The notes under the pieces were generated by a model that saw only the letters and a program-made list of their open reading frames with translations, searched no databases and had not been told where the DNA came from. A program made the position numbers and the translations under genes. From assembly GCA_030760725.1 (NCBI GenBank), contig JASWHV010000007.1, positions 25,456,824 through 25,520,823 on the forward strand: a DNA stretch of 64,000 nucleotides, read 5' to 3'. Positions 46,116 through 56,720 of the stretch are shown one piece after another (the stretch's first letter is position 1; each line of letters begins with the position of its first letter). This DNA comes from Neostapfia colusana. Its lineage: Eukaryota > Streptophyta > Magnoliopsida > Poales > Poaceae.

Positions 46116-47160
46116 GAAGGCGCGCTCGTCACCTTCCTCCGGCACAACGTTGACGTGTTTGCATGGCAGCCGTCACAGATGCCGGGGATCCCCAGGGAGG
46201 TGATCGAGCACCACTTAAAAGTCTTCCCCGACGCCCGACCGGTTCAATAGAACCCCCGCAAGCAGTCCATCGAGCGGCAAAACTTCATTCGTGAAGAAGT
46301 CAAGAAGCTGCTGGACGCTGGCTTCATACGGGAGGTCCACCACCCCCGGTGGTTGGGGAACCCCGTCGTTGTCCCGAAGGCCGGCGGGAAGCTCTGGATG
46401 TGCATCGACTACACCAGTCTCAATAAGGCATGTCCCAAAGATCCATTCCCTCTCCCTAGAATAGATCAAATAGTAGACTCAACATCAGGCTGTGATATGC
46501 TGTGCTTCCTAGACGCATACTCGGGTTTCCATCAGATCCCCATGTCTAGGGAGGATGAGGAGCACACCTCCTTCATCACAGTAGGTGGCCTTTATTGTTA
46601 TGTGTCTATGCCTTACGGCCTAAAGAATGCACTCCCCACCTTTGTGCGAGCAATGCACAAAACCTTTGAGGAGTTAATAAGAGACCTAGTTGAGGTGTAC
46701 GTCGATGACATAGTTGTCAAGATCAAGCAGGGTTCATCTTTGTTATATAACCTAGCCTTAGTTTTTGACAAGTTGCGCTCTACGCGCACCAAGCTGAACC
46801 CCGACAAATGTGTGTTCGGTGTGTCCTCTGGGAAGCTCTTAGGATTCCTGGTCTCGCACCGAGGGATTGAAGCCAACCCAGAGAAGATCAAGGCCATCGA
46901 CTTGATGCGGCCCCCTGCCCGCGTCAAGGATGTCCAGAAACTCACGGGATGCCTAGCCGCGCTGAGTCGGTTTATACCGAGGCTAGCAGAGCGGGCACTC
47001 CCTTTCTTTAAGCTCCTGCGCAAGTCAGACCCATTTGCCTAGACTGACGAAGCAGAAGAGGCTTTCCAGGAGTTGAAGCGACTCCTGACGACCCTACCTA
47101 TCATGGTAGCCCTGAGCCCGGAGAGCACCTGCTACTCTACATCGCAGCGACAACTGAAGT
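46116..47160 (+). pseudogene. gypsy B reverse transcriptase
   Basis: Reads VDVFAWQPSQMPGIP, a private TAG near 46,247, then VVPKAGGKLWMCIDYTSLNK, CFLDAYSGFHQIPM, SMPYGLKNALPTFVRA and the catalytic YVDDIVVK (46,700-46,724), followed by VSHRGIEANPEKIKA. TTTGCC is followed by TAG at 47,040-47,042, where A has TGG. A frameshift follows near 47,110. Confidence 0.9.
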
Positions 47161-47440
47161 GGTGAGTATGGTCCTCGTTGCAGAGCGGCCGGACCCCTCA
47201 TCTTCACAACCTGCTCCGGTAGCAGAAGACAGACGCCAGGAGGCCCCACAGGACCAAGACGGTCTCCCGGACCTCCAAGGCAACCTCCCGGAGGTTCAGG
47301 TCGGCCTCCCGGAGGTCCAGGGCGGTCTCCCGGACCCCCAAGATAAACCTCCGGGGGTCCTACGGGACCCCCCGGGGGCCAAATGGGACTTCCCGGAGGT
47401 CCCTCAAGACCCCCGGAGCTCCCGGATAACCAAGATAGCT
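47161..47440 (+). repeat. Leu-Pro-Glu/Asp repeat spacer between RT and RNase H, gypsy B
   Basis: Open frame with about 24-bp imperfect repeats coding GLPDLQ, NLPEVQ, GLPEVQ, GLPDPQ and similar units. It sits where most gypsy elements have a short RT-RNase H connection. Present in both A and B but with different repeat numbers, so the family carries it. Confidence 0.7.
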
Positions 47441-48500
47441 TAAGGGCCTCCGGGTCCCAGCTCCCGGAGGCTCCCGTGGGTCCACTCACCTCCAACGGGC
47501 CAGGGCCAATGGACGAAGACCTCCCAGGCCTAAGAGAGAGGGTTCGAACCATCCAGAGGCCTGTCTACTACATCAGCGAAGTACTTCATGATGCCAAGAC
47601 AAGGTACCTAGAAGTCCACAAGCTGCTGTATGCGGTGCTCGTGGCCTCCAGAAAGCTCCGCCATTACTTCCAGGCCCACCAGGTCTCGGTAGTCACCTCG
47701 TATCCGCTGAAGACAATTCTTCACAGCCCCCATGCGACTGGCAACGTTGCTAAATGGGCGGCGGAGCTGGTGGAGTTTGAGCTGGACTTCCTTCCACGCC
47801 ATGCAGTCAAAAGCCAAGCACTGGCTGACTTTGTGGCAGAGTGGACACCAACGAAGACTGACCCAGGGGGCCATGAAGACGGTGAACCAGAGCACCAAGC
47901 TCCGGTCTTCACCGAGCCCCACTGGACACTTTTCTTCGACGGCTCCTCGTGAAAGCAGGGGGCCGGTGCCGGCGTACTGCTCCTCATGCCATCGGGGGAG
48001 CAGTTTGGGTACATGGTGCGTCTCAATTTCAAGGCAACCAACAACATGGCAGAGTATGAAGCACTCATCTTTGGCCTGCAGACAGCCCTGTCTTTAGGCG
48101 CTCGCCAGTTGTTGGCACAGGGCGACTCCCAGCTGGTCATCAAACAAGTCAAGGGCGAATGCTCCTGCAATGACCCACAGCTAGCTGCGTATCTGCTTCA
48201 CGTGCAGATGTTGGAGAAAGAATTCCTCGCCTTGGACCTGCGCCACGTACCGCGCGCTAGCAATGCCGCAGCTGACAACCTTTCAACGAAGGCTTCCACC
48301 GGAGCCCCCACGCCCGAAGGAGTTTTCGAGAGGACGTTGCTGCGGCCCACAACCCGGCACGCCGAGCCGGGCGAAGGGGGCTTGACCAGGACCTCGAAGC
48401 TGGCGGTCCCAGCGGCCCTACAGCCATGGATGCCGCCAAGGATCGTAAGCGTCACTGGGGACTCCGTGCAACCCATCGCTCAAGATCCAGAAGCTCAAGT
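47441..48500 (+). pseudogene. gypsy B RNase H region
   Basis: Reads IQRPVYYISEVLHDAKTRYLE, YFQAHQVSVVTSYPL, FVAEWTP and FFDGSS followed by the shared TGA (47,950-47,952). It continues with PSGEQFGYMV, NNMAEYEALIFGL, GDSQLVIKQVKGE and LRHVPRASNAAADN. RNase H would degrade the RNA strand during cDNA synthesis. Apart from the TGA this part is well kept. Confidence 0.87.
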
Positions 48501-49748
48501 CAGACCCGATGCATGGATCACGGAGATCCGGGACTACTTGAAGGACAACATCCTCCCTGATGAACATGCAACCGCTGAACGGATTGTGCATATGGCTAAG
48601 AGATACGCGCTGGTAGAGGGGGATCTCTACCGGCGTGGTGCCAACCACATCCTATTGCGGTGCATAACCCAGGGGGAAGGCTGCGACTTGCTCGCTGAGA
48701 TCCATGGAGGCGAATGTGGAAGTCACTCTTCCTCACGCACGCTTGTCGGTAAAGCCTTCCGGCATGGCTTCTACTTGCCGACAGCACTCCAGGATGCCAT
48801 CAAGCTGGTCGAGAGCTGCAAGGCGTGCCAGTTCCATGCCAAGCAGATCCATACACCGTCTCAGGCGGTACAGATGATCCCGCCCTCGTGGCCATTTGCC
48901 GTATGGGGGCTGGACATCTTGGGACTGTTTCCCAGAACCGTCGGGGGATTCCGGTACCTCTATGTCGCCATCGACAAGTTCACCAAGTAGCCGGAAGCCA
49001 CGCCAGTTGTCACCATCAACAAGCAATCCACAGTAAAGTTCATCAAGTCTATTGTCTGCCGGTTCGGGGTCCCGAACAGAATCATCACCGACAACGGGAC
49101 CCAGTTCACCAGCGCAGCCTTCCAAGACTACTGCGAAGACCTCGGCATTCAGGTGTGCTATGCCTCTGTTGCCCATCCAAAGAGCAATGGGCAAGTCGAG
49201 AGGGCCAACGCGGAGATTCTCCGGGGCCTTAAGACTCGCACCTACGCCAGTCTGAAGAAACATGGTGCCAATTGGGTAGATGAGCTTCCGAGCACACTAT
49301 GGGCTAACCGGACATTCCAGAGTCGGGCCACCGGAGAGACACCCTTCTTCATGGTGTATGGGGCCGAAGCCGTACTTCCCCCAGAAATCACCATGAAGTC
49401 TCACCGTGTCCGGGCTTACGACGAAGCCGCGCAGGACAACCTCCGGCGTGGAGAAATCGACCTCGTCGACGAGGTCCGATTGCATGCAGCACTCCGTACG
49501 CACGGTACAGACAAGCGCTTCGTCGCTACCATCAGAGATCTGTGCGTGCCCGGGAGCTGCAGGAAGGTGACCTGGTGCTGTGGTGCATACTTTCTCGCGA
49601 AGGGACCCACAAACTCTCCCCTAGTTGGGAAGGCCCTTTTCGAGTCGTGGAAGTATGCCGCCCCGGGTGTGTGCGCCTGTCCACCGAGGATGGGGACCTG
49701 CTCCCAAACCCTTGGAACATAGAGCACCTCCGTAAGTTCTACCCCTAG
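48501..49748 (+). pseudogene. gypsy B integrase with C-terminal domain
   Basis: N-terminal zinc-binding part (IHGGECGSHSSS..CKACQFHAKQ), then the catalytic core with WGLDILGLFP (first Asp), ITDNGTQFTS (second Asp) and NGQVERANAE (Glu). A TAG at 48,988-48,990 follows IDKFTK, where family members have Trp, and a frameshift lies near 49,510-49,540. The C-terminal part, LSPSWEGPFRVVEV and LPNPWNIEHLRKFYP, ends at 49,748. Integrase would insert cDNA. This domain is absent from element A. Confidence 0.88.
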
Positions 49749-51864
49749 AGCAAAGATAGGACAGTCCTTTATTTTCGTAATAAGCTCCATAGAGTCCAGG
49801 AATAGCGCTCGGAGCAACTAAGCCCCAGGGGACGGTACAGGACTACGTTCAGCTTTGCCTGGTTCCGACTCCAAGCGCGTAGAGTCTTGCTTCCCTTCTT
49901 AATGGGGCGGGTCGTGGCCTCCATGTTTAGCCTGCCTTCCTCCTGTGGAAAGTTATACGAAAAGAAACCTGTTCTACTTTGCTCTTTCCTCGTACTCATT
50001 TAAATTGTGTACTAAGTTTTTTATGACTACCCTTGCGGTGCATGGCTGCCATGTGCTCAGCTCCCTCTTCCCATTCTCACCACTAGTCAGCATTTGCTGC
50101 CCTACCAGAGGCGGTTGCGCCGGAGGTACCTGCCAATAGTCGAAGGGGCCCCGAGCCCCCGGCACTTCGCGCACTACAGTCCCCGAGCACCGTGCGTATG
50201 GTTAGGGACCGTAAGTCAAATAAGACTATGAGATAAGGGAGGGGGAGCCCCCAAGGAGAATTACGTTTTCCCTACTTGTGTGCAGGACCTCTCGGCCTCA
50301 AATCCCTATAGGAATGTGGTAGGAGCACCTGACCAATGGGACGCCCCTGCCAGGGAGCCACTACGGGATTACGCAAGACCGTAACTCCAAGGCAAGACCG
50401 AAGGATCCACGGGTCCAGCGGGACCGGTCCCCCCCCCTCTGAGGGGAGGGGCCCGAAGGCCCCACGTGTACCGCAGGTCCGGACCTCCCTCTCCTCAGAG
50501 GAGAGCTCCGGGTCCGCCACGTGGCTGGCTGATCCGGGCCTCCCCATCCTCGTGAGGCGGGCCTCGAGGACCTCCGGGGCCCTTAATATAATAAGGACCC
50601 GGGGAAGGTGTCGGAGCAGAACGTCGAGATTGGTGAAGGCCTCTGAGCACCTTGCGGAGCTAAGGGCTCGGCCAGGCAAAACCAAAAAGAAGACGGAAAA
50701 CATCGCAGGCACGAAGGGTCATAAGAGTTTATGTATTCATGGCTCCATGAGCTGGGCTACAAACTCGATGAAAAAGAAAGAAACAAGCCCTAAGGTTCCC
50801 CCAACACGACCAGGGTCTAGAAGTTGCAAGAATGGCCGCGTCACCAGGCTTCAGCCCTGGCGGCGTTCTCCCGCTCCATGACCCGAGTGCAGGAATCACC
50901 TCCCTCATCACCAGCGCAAAAGCCGGTGTCATCAAGGGTGCTCCTGAGGCCCCCTCCACAGTTTCAGCGGTCTTCTTGGAGACTCTGCCGCCTGGAATTC
51001 TCCTTGGTGCATTGGCGGTTTCCTTCTCCTGAAGTTCCCTCATCACCGGCGCAAAAGCCGGTGTCATCAAGGGTGCTCATGAAGCCCCCTCCGCAGCTTC
51101 AGCGGTCTTCTCGGAGACTCTGCCGCCTAGAATTCTCCTTGGTGCTTCAGAGGTTTCTTTGAAGACTCCACCATCTGAGAAGGGAGGCAACGCCAGGGAG
51201 CTTTCTGCCTGCCATCACCGAGGAAGGGCCCCGTCGGGAGGACAAACCTGAGACCCCCTGGAGGCTCCACCTCCAGAAGCAAGGCAGGCAGGTTCTCTGG
51301 GTCCCAGACTTGGTGCAGACGCCGTCGCTGGAGGAAATCGAGAGCGATTCCCCCCCCCCCCCCCCCCCCGAAAAGCGGGTTAGAAGCCGTGGAAGAAGAC
51401 AAGACCGCAGAGACTCGAGGGAGGTGCAAGGGCTGGAAGCCTTATAAGGGGAGCGCACCCACGTGGCGATTTCTTTTCACACCTTCCAGGTACGAGTCAA
51501 AGCAATTCGAAACTCTTCGAATACGCCGCATCGGCAACTGCTTCGGCTCCTAGACCCAGCGCCGATGACAGGTGGACCCAAGCCGCCCGACTGAAGTGGT
51601 GGGTCAAGGAGTCAGTCTCCTAAGAAGACAAGCCGGCAAGGCACTTCGGCGGTTCCCGAAGAAAGCACCGCAACGTGCAGAGTGGCGGTCTTGGGAACCG
51701 CCACAGTAAAAGCAACCATCAAGTGGGCGCACGCTCCCACGAACCCGCGGCCGTTCGTGCTCCGGCAGCGGTCAATGCGGGACTTAGAGAAAGTGCGCGG
51801 ATCAGAAGAGACAGAGGTCCCACCTTGAGCTCGCTATCTCCCCCGAGATGGGCCTGAGGGCCAC
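49749..51864 (+). other. Long 3' non-coding region of gypsy B
   Basis: About 2.1 kb between pol and the right LTR with no recognised gene. It holds a segment resembling the LTR 110-bp unit (about 50,400-50,560, with CCCACGTGTACC and GCCACGTGGC), a 135-bp tandem duplication, and C-runs at 50,429-50,437 and 51,350-51,369. Its last ~550 bp match the 52,964-53,523 remnant of element A. Confidence 0.7.
50901..51164. repeat. 135-bp tandem duplication in gypsy B 3' region
   Basis: TCCCTCATCACC(A/G)GCGCAAAAGCC starts at 50,901 and again at 51,036. The copies run to the GAATTCTCCTTGGTGC motif and differ at several bases. Confidence 0.85.
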
Positions 51865-52963
51865 TGTCGGTACCCGCGATATGGGGTACCCCCGCGCACA
51901 GGGGAAAATGCCTAAGGAACTCGCCCTTCTCCGCAGGGAGAGCTCCGAAGGCGCCACGCGTCTAGCGGGGCCGGACCTCCCTCTCCTCAGAGGAGAGCTC
52001 CGGGCCAGCCACGTGGCATACAGAGGCCGAACCTCCCCCTCCGGGGGAGAGAGGTCCGAAGGTGCCACGTATCCGGCGGGGCCGGACCTCCCTCTCCTCA
52101 GAGAGGAGCTCCGGGCCCGCCACATGGCCGACAGAAGCCGAACCTCCCACTCCACGGGGAAAGGTCCGAAGGCTCCACGTGTCCCGCGGGGCCGGACCCT
52201 CCTCTCCTCTGAGGAGGGCTCCGGGCCCGCCACGTGGCCAACAGAACGGCGCTGCCTGCCCCCGAGCGATAGGCAGAGGGCGTAAAGACGCCCCATACCT
52301 TGCCCGTACAAGGTATTCAAGGCCCGCGTCTTCCCAAGACGCGAAGACGCGGAGCACGCCTGTGTCAGGTGCCGTTGCGCCCAGTCGCATCACAGACTGG
52401 CGTGCAGTGTCAGAGCCTGCCAGCCAATAAACGCAGCGACAAGACATACCATGCCGCCCGCCCCGTCATCAACCACTACGACTAGCATGCGGCATGGGAA
52501 GGGCTGCAAGACGAAGACTCAGAAGCCTTCGCCAGAGACAACTACCGGCATAACTGCAGATACGGTAGATGACAAACAATCTCCCCGGGACCACCTGTCG
52601 GGTCCCGGGCCCCCCTTGTAAGCCAACCGAGTCTTGGACTATAAAAGACTCGGGTAGGCGACGATAGCAAGGGTTCGCACTCCCGCAACTCATACGCTAG
52701 CCATTCACACCCAAGCTGTAACTCACCCCCAAGCTCAGGACTCCGGTTCTGAGCAGCAAGCAATACAGCGAGCTCCATAGCTCGCCGTGGACGTAGGGTT
52801 TTAGGCTCCGGCAACCTGAACCATGTAAAACTCACCGTGTCAAGCTCTTACTAACTCGTCCATACGCTCAAGCTCTCCGCAAGGAACTAGCCCCACCGAA
52901 AAAAGAACCTCCGTGGGCTGCCCAGTGCAGGCCCGGGGGAAGTGTTGACCGAACACTTCGACA
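51865..52963 (+). repeat. Right LTR of gypsy B
   Basis: 1,099 bp, the same length as the left LTR, with TATAAAA at 52,640-52,646. It is followed by GACGC and then the remaining 3' end of element A. Confidence 0.92.
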
Positions 52964-53523
52964 GACGCCACCGGAGGAGACCGGGCACCCTTTTTCTCCG
53001 GAGGCAAGTTGGAAGCCATGGCCGGCGGAAGGTCAGGAACAAGGAAGACAACGGCGCAAGAGCTCGAAGGAACAAGGAAGATTCAAGCGCAGGGAAGTGC
53101 GAAGGGAAGCCGCGATGCGGGCGAGATCCCTTTTTAAACTTCCCAGGCGCGATTCAAAGCGATTCGAAACCCTTCGAATATGCTGCTTGGGACAACCGCT
53201 TCAGCTCCAAGACCGAGCATCGATGACAGGTGCACCCAAGCCGTCCAGCAGAAGCGGTGGGCCAAGAAGTCAGTCTCTCAAGAAGGTGAGCCAGCAGGAC
53301 GCTTCGGCGGTTCCCGAAAAGGCGCTGCAACGTGCAGAAGTGGCAGCCTTGGGAACCGCCGCAGTAAAAGCAGCCATCAAGTAGGGCACACGCTCCCACG
53401 ATCCCGCGACTGTCCGTGCTCCGATAACTTCCAATGCGGGTATTCAAGAAGGTGTGCGGAGTGGAAGAGACGGGGGCCCCTCCTCGGGCTCGTTATCTCC
53501 CCCGAGATGGGCCCGGGGGCCAC
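52964..53523 (+). other. Remaining 3' region of gypsy A
   Basis: Non-coding. Similar to 51,318-51,864 of element B (shared GATGACAGGTG.ACCCAAGCC, GCTTCGGCGGTTCCCGAA and CTCCCCCGAGATGGGCC). It shows that A resumes in its 3' region and not in pol. Confidence 0.8.
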
Positions 53524-54667
53524 TGTCGGTACCCTCAATATGGGGTACCCCGCGCATAGGGGAAACTGCCTAAGGACCTTGCCCCTCTCCACTGGGAGAG
53601 CTCCGAGGGCGCCACGTGTCCAGCGGGGCCGGACCTCCCTCTCCTCAGAGCAGAGCTCCAGGCCCGCCACGTGGCCAGCAGAGCCGCACCTCCCCCCTCC
53701 GCGGGGAGAGCTCCGAAGGCTCCACGTGTCCAGCGGGGCCGGACCTCCCTCTCCATAGAGGAGGGCTTCGGGCCCGCCACGTGGTCAGCAGAGCCGGACC
53801 TCCCCCCTCCGCGGGGAGAGCTCTGAAGGCTCCACGTGTCCAGCAGGGCCGGACCTCCCTCTCCTCAAAGGAGGGCTCCGGGACCGCCACGTGGTCAGCA
53901 GAGCTGGACCCCCCCCCCCCCCCCCCCCGCGGGGAGAGCTCCGAAGGCTCCACGTGTCCAGCAGGGCCGGACCTCCCTCTCCTCAGAGGAGAGCTCCGGG
54001 CCCGCCACGTGGCCGGCAGAACAGCGCTGCCTGCCCCCCACGCGGTAGGCAGAAAGAGTAAAGACGCATCATAGCACGCCTCTGTCAGGTGCCGTTGCGC
54101 CCACTCACATCGCAGTGAAGACTGGCACGCCGCGTAAGAAGATGTACGCCAATAAACACAGCGACAAGACATCCCCTGCTGCCCCTGCCATCATCAGCCA
54201 CTACGACTAGCTTGCAGAACAAAGACTTAGAAGCCCTCGCTAGAGATGACTGCCGGCGTAACTGCAGATACGGTAGATGGCAGGCAATCTCCCCGGGACC
54301 ACCTGTCGGGTCCCGGGCCCACCTTGTAAGCCGCCCGAGCCTTGGACTATAAAGGCTCGGGTAGGCGACGTTAGCAAGGGTTCGACTCTTTGCACAATTT
54401 CTCCCTAGACATTCTAGCACTCAGGTCATCCTCAAGCTCAGAACTCGGGTTCTGAGCACCAAGCAATACAATGAGCATCTCTGCTCACCGTGGATGTAGG
54501 GTTTTACGCTCCGGCGGCCTGAACCACATAAAAATCTCTGTGTCAAGCTTCTCCTTCCATCGTCCCTAACACGTAAGCTCTCCGTGGGTGACTAGCCCCT
54601 TCGAAAAAGAACCTCCGCGAGCTGCCCAGAGCAGTCCCGGGGGAAGTGTCGACAACACACTTCGACA
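53524..54667 (+). repeat. Right LTR of gypsy A
   Basis: 1,144 bp, TGTCGGTACCCTCAATATGG..CACTTCGACA, followed by target duplication GTGTC. CCACGTGTC units begin at 53,612, 53,722, 53,832 and 53,950, the last spacing stretched by a C-run (53,909-53,928). Relative to LTR A it has one more full unit but a deletion of about 80 bp near 54,072. Confidence 0.9.
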
Positions 54668-54943
54668 GTGTCCTTGTTCACTGACATCAAGCTCACGACC
54701 TTCCTGCTTGCTGCCCTCGCGTATGGCTGGGGTTCTGTGTTAGACTGCGTAATTATGTAGGCTAATCAGGGGCATTTTAGTCCTTGTATGGGATTAGGGT
54801 TAGGGGCAGTTTAGTCCTTTCCCCTCACCTAATCCCTCTATATAATGTACCCTTGACCCTCAGATTAATCCATCTGATTATTCCCCTCTAATATGGTATC
54901 ATTAGCTAGGATTGATTAGGATTAGGGCTTAACCCTAACCCTA

Positions 54944-55960
54944 ATGGCTCAGCAGACGCCGCCGCCCCGGGCTGCTGCCGGGGCCACTGTGCCGCCGCCC
55001 CGCACAGCTGCCACGGCTGCTGCATCGCAGCCGCCGCCCCACCCCGCCCAACCTCTGCTGTTGCGCCGCAGCCGTGGGCTGCCAGCGCCCCTCCACCGCC
55101 GCCACACCAGACTACCGCCGGTGCTACTGCGTCGCCACCGCCTAGGGCTGCTGCTGGCGCCCATGCACCGCCACCGCCGTGGGCTGTCAGCGCCTCTGCA
55201 CCGCCGTCGCACCAGGCCGCCGCCGACGCCACTGCGCCGCCACTCTGCTCAGCCGCCACGGTTGCTGTATCGCCGCCTCCTGCTGTCGGGCTGCCCCCAC
55301 ACCACCCAGCCGTTGCACCTGTGGGCGCCACACCACAGATCCACCCGCCAAACCCAGCCACCGCCAAAGAGCCTCCATACTTGCGGGTACAGTGACCGCG
55401 GGGAGCTGCGCCACAGAACGCTGCCCCACATCCACCTGAGTTTAGGCCGCCTCCATCGCAGAGCTTCGACCAGCCGACGCCTCACACGGGCAATCTATTG
55501 GCCGCACTACGAGCGGGGGGGGGGGGGGGGGGGGGGTGGCGCCCCCAGATTGATTGGCGTCCCCCTCCCTTGGTCGTCCACCGCCTCCGTTTTCATGGCA
55601 GGAACTACCTATGGGACTCATGATTCCGCTGCTACGTCCGCCGGCCTCGACATCGACGGGAGCACCACAACCACGGTACCACCGATGATCCCGTTCCCAG
55701 CCACTGGCGCCAACGCTGACAGTGCAACTACTACCTCAGCCTACGGCATCGACACGACGGACACCTCCGGCATCGCCGTAGCCCTGGCTGCCTCTCGCGA
55801 GCGCGAGAGGGCACTTGCTCTCGCACTGGAGCAGGAGTATGCCTCTGTGGCTGCTCTATCTTACCAGCTTGAGGAGAGCGCTCACCGACCGATGAGTGCT
55901 ACCTACGAGCCCAACCTCTCCTCAAAACGGCAAGGCCGAGCACATGATCTGCACCACTAA
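54944..55960 (+). pseudogene. copia 2 gag-like N-terminal frame
   Basis: ATG shortly after the PBS (MAQQTPPPRAAAG), then a Pro/Arg/His-rich stretch from GC-rich imperfect repeats (GGGCTG(C/T)CAGCGCC.CTCCACCGCC), and a 21-base G-run at 55,509-55,529. Distally it reads SRERERALALALEQEYASVAALSYQLEE. No retroviral zinc knuckle. The frame is probably shifted in the repeat region, and its product is unlikely to be real as read. Confidence 0.45.
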
Positions 55961-56576
55961 TGATGTCATGCGCTCCCTGATGTTCCAGACATCTGTTCCA
56001 GCCCGATACTGGGTGGAGGCTCTCCATACTGCCACACATCTGATTAATCGCCTTCCTACCAAGGCGATTCGTGCCTCCACCCCCTACTTTGCTTTATATG
56101 GCACCGATCCTCTTTACCACCACCTTCGAGTTTTTGAGTGCGCTTGCTACCCTAACCTTTCCGCCACGGCCCCACACAAGCTTGCGCCCCGCTCGACACG
56201 GTGTGTTTTCCTCGGGTATTCCTTTGATCATAAGGGATACCGGTGCTTAGATGTCACCACTCACCGCCTTTTTATCTCTCGGCACGTCGTCTTCGACGAG
56301 TCCTCCTTTCCATTCTCCACCACCTCTTCCGGTTCCACCATAGAGCTGGATTCTCTTTTTCCCACTGACCCCGAGGCTGCTCCCCAGCTGCCTTGGCCTC
56401 TTTCTTCTGCATGTTCACCATGCGATACGCCTCAGGTGCCCCGACGTCACCTGCTGCACCACGTACGGTATCGACGCCTCCAGCGTCACCTGCTGTACCT
56501 CAGGTGGCAGCGACGTCACCAGCTGCGCCACGCGCGGCATCGACGTCTCCGACGTCTCCCGCTGCACCTCGGATGA
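55896..56576 (+). pseudogene. copia 2 integrase C-terminal fragment
   Basis: Reads SPQNGKAEHMICTTNDVMRSL, ARYWVEALHTATHLINRLP, HHLRVFECACYPN, STRCVFLGYS and YRCLDVTTHRLFISRHVVFDE. These are the end of the copia integrase core and its C-terminal GKGY-type part. The catalytic Asp residues upstream are gone. A Pro/Ser/Thr-rich stretch of CACCTGCTGCACCACG-type repeats follows. Confidence 0.82.
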
Positions 56577-56720
56577 TCCCTACGTCACCAGCTGCACCAC
56601 GCACGGCCACAGCTTTCCCGACGTGACTTGCAGCGAGCCCGACGTCCCCAACGTCACTAGTTGTACCAGGTGCAGCACTGACGACGACCCCAACTTCTCG
56701 CTTCGCCGACCCCGCACTCG

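Larger units (their letters stand above)
42414..52963 (+). mobile_element. Tat-like Ty3/gypsy element B, nested in element A
   Basis: Both LTRs are 1,099 bp (42,414-43,512 and 51,865-52,963), with TGTCGGTACCCGCGATATGG starts and CACTTCGACA ends. By eye they differ at roughly 40-45 sites (~4%). Flanks are GACCC and GACGC, a 4-of-5 target match. Internal order: PBS, gag, protease, RT, spacer repeat, RNase H, integrase, long 3' non-coding region. It is younger and more complete than A but has several private stops. Confidence 0.92.
36262..54667 (+). mobile_element. Tat-like Ty3/gypsy element A, split by element B
   Basis: Bounded by LTRs starting TGTCGGTACCCTCAATATGG and ending CACTTCGACA, with a perfect target duplication GTGTC (36,257-36,261 and 54,668-54,672). 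The left part runs to 42,413 and the right part from 52,964; gypsy B occupies the gap. Compared with B, element A lacks the integrase and most of the 3' region (about 2.8 kb) exactly at the insertion point. It also lacks the primer-binding site after its left LTR. Gene order PR-RT-RNase H and the protease motif VDGGPGLNLIS fit the Tat branch of Ty3/gypsy. Confidence 0.9.
54738..56720 (+). mobile_element. Ty1/copia element 2, internally deleted and truncated
   Basis: A short LTR (54,738-54,893, TGTTAGACTGCG..) is followed by TGGTATCA, a copia primer-binding site start. A gag-like frame then passes directly to the end of integrase, so protease and the integrase core are deleted. No right LTR is found: sequence changes to copia 3 at 56,721. 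Confidence 0.75.
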
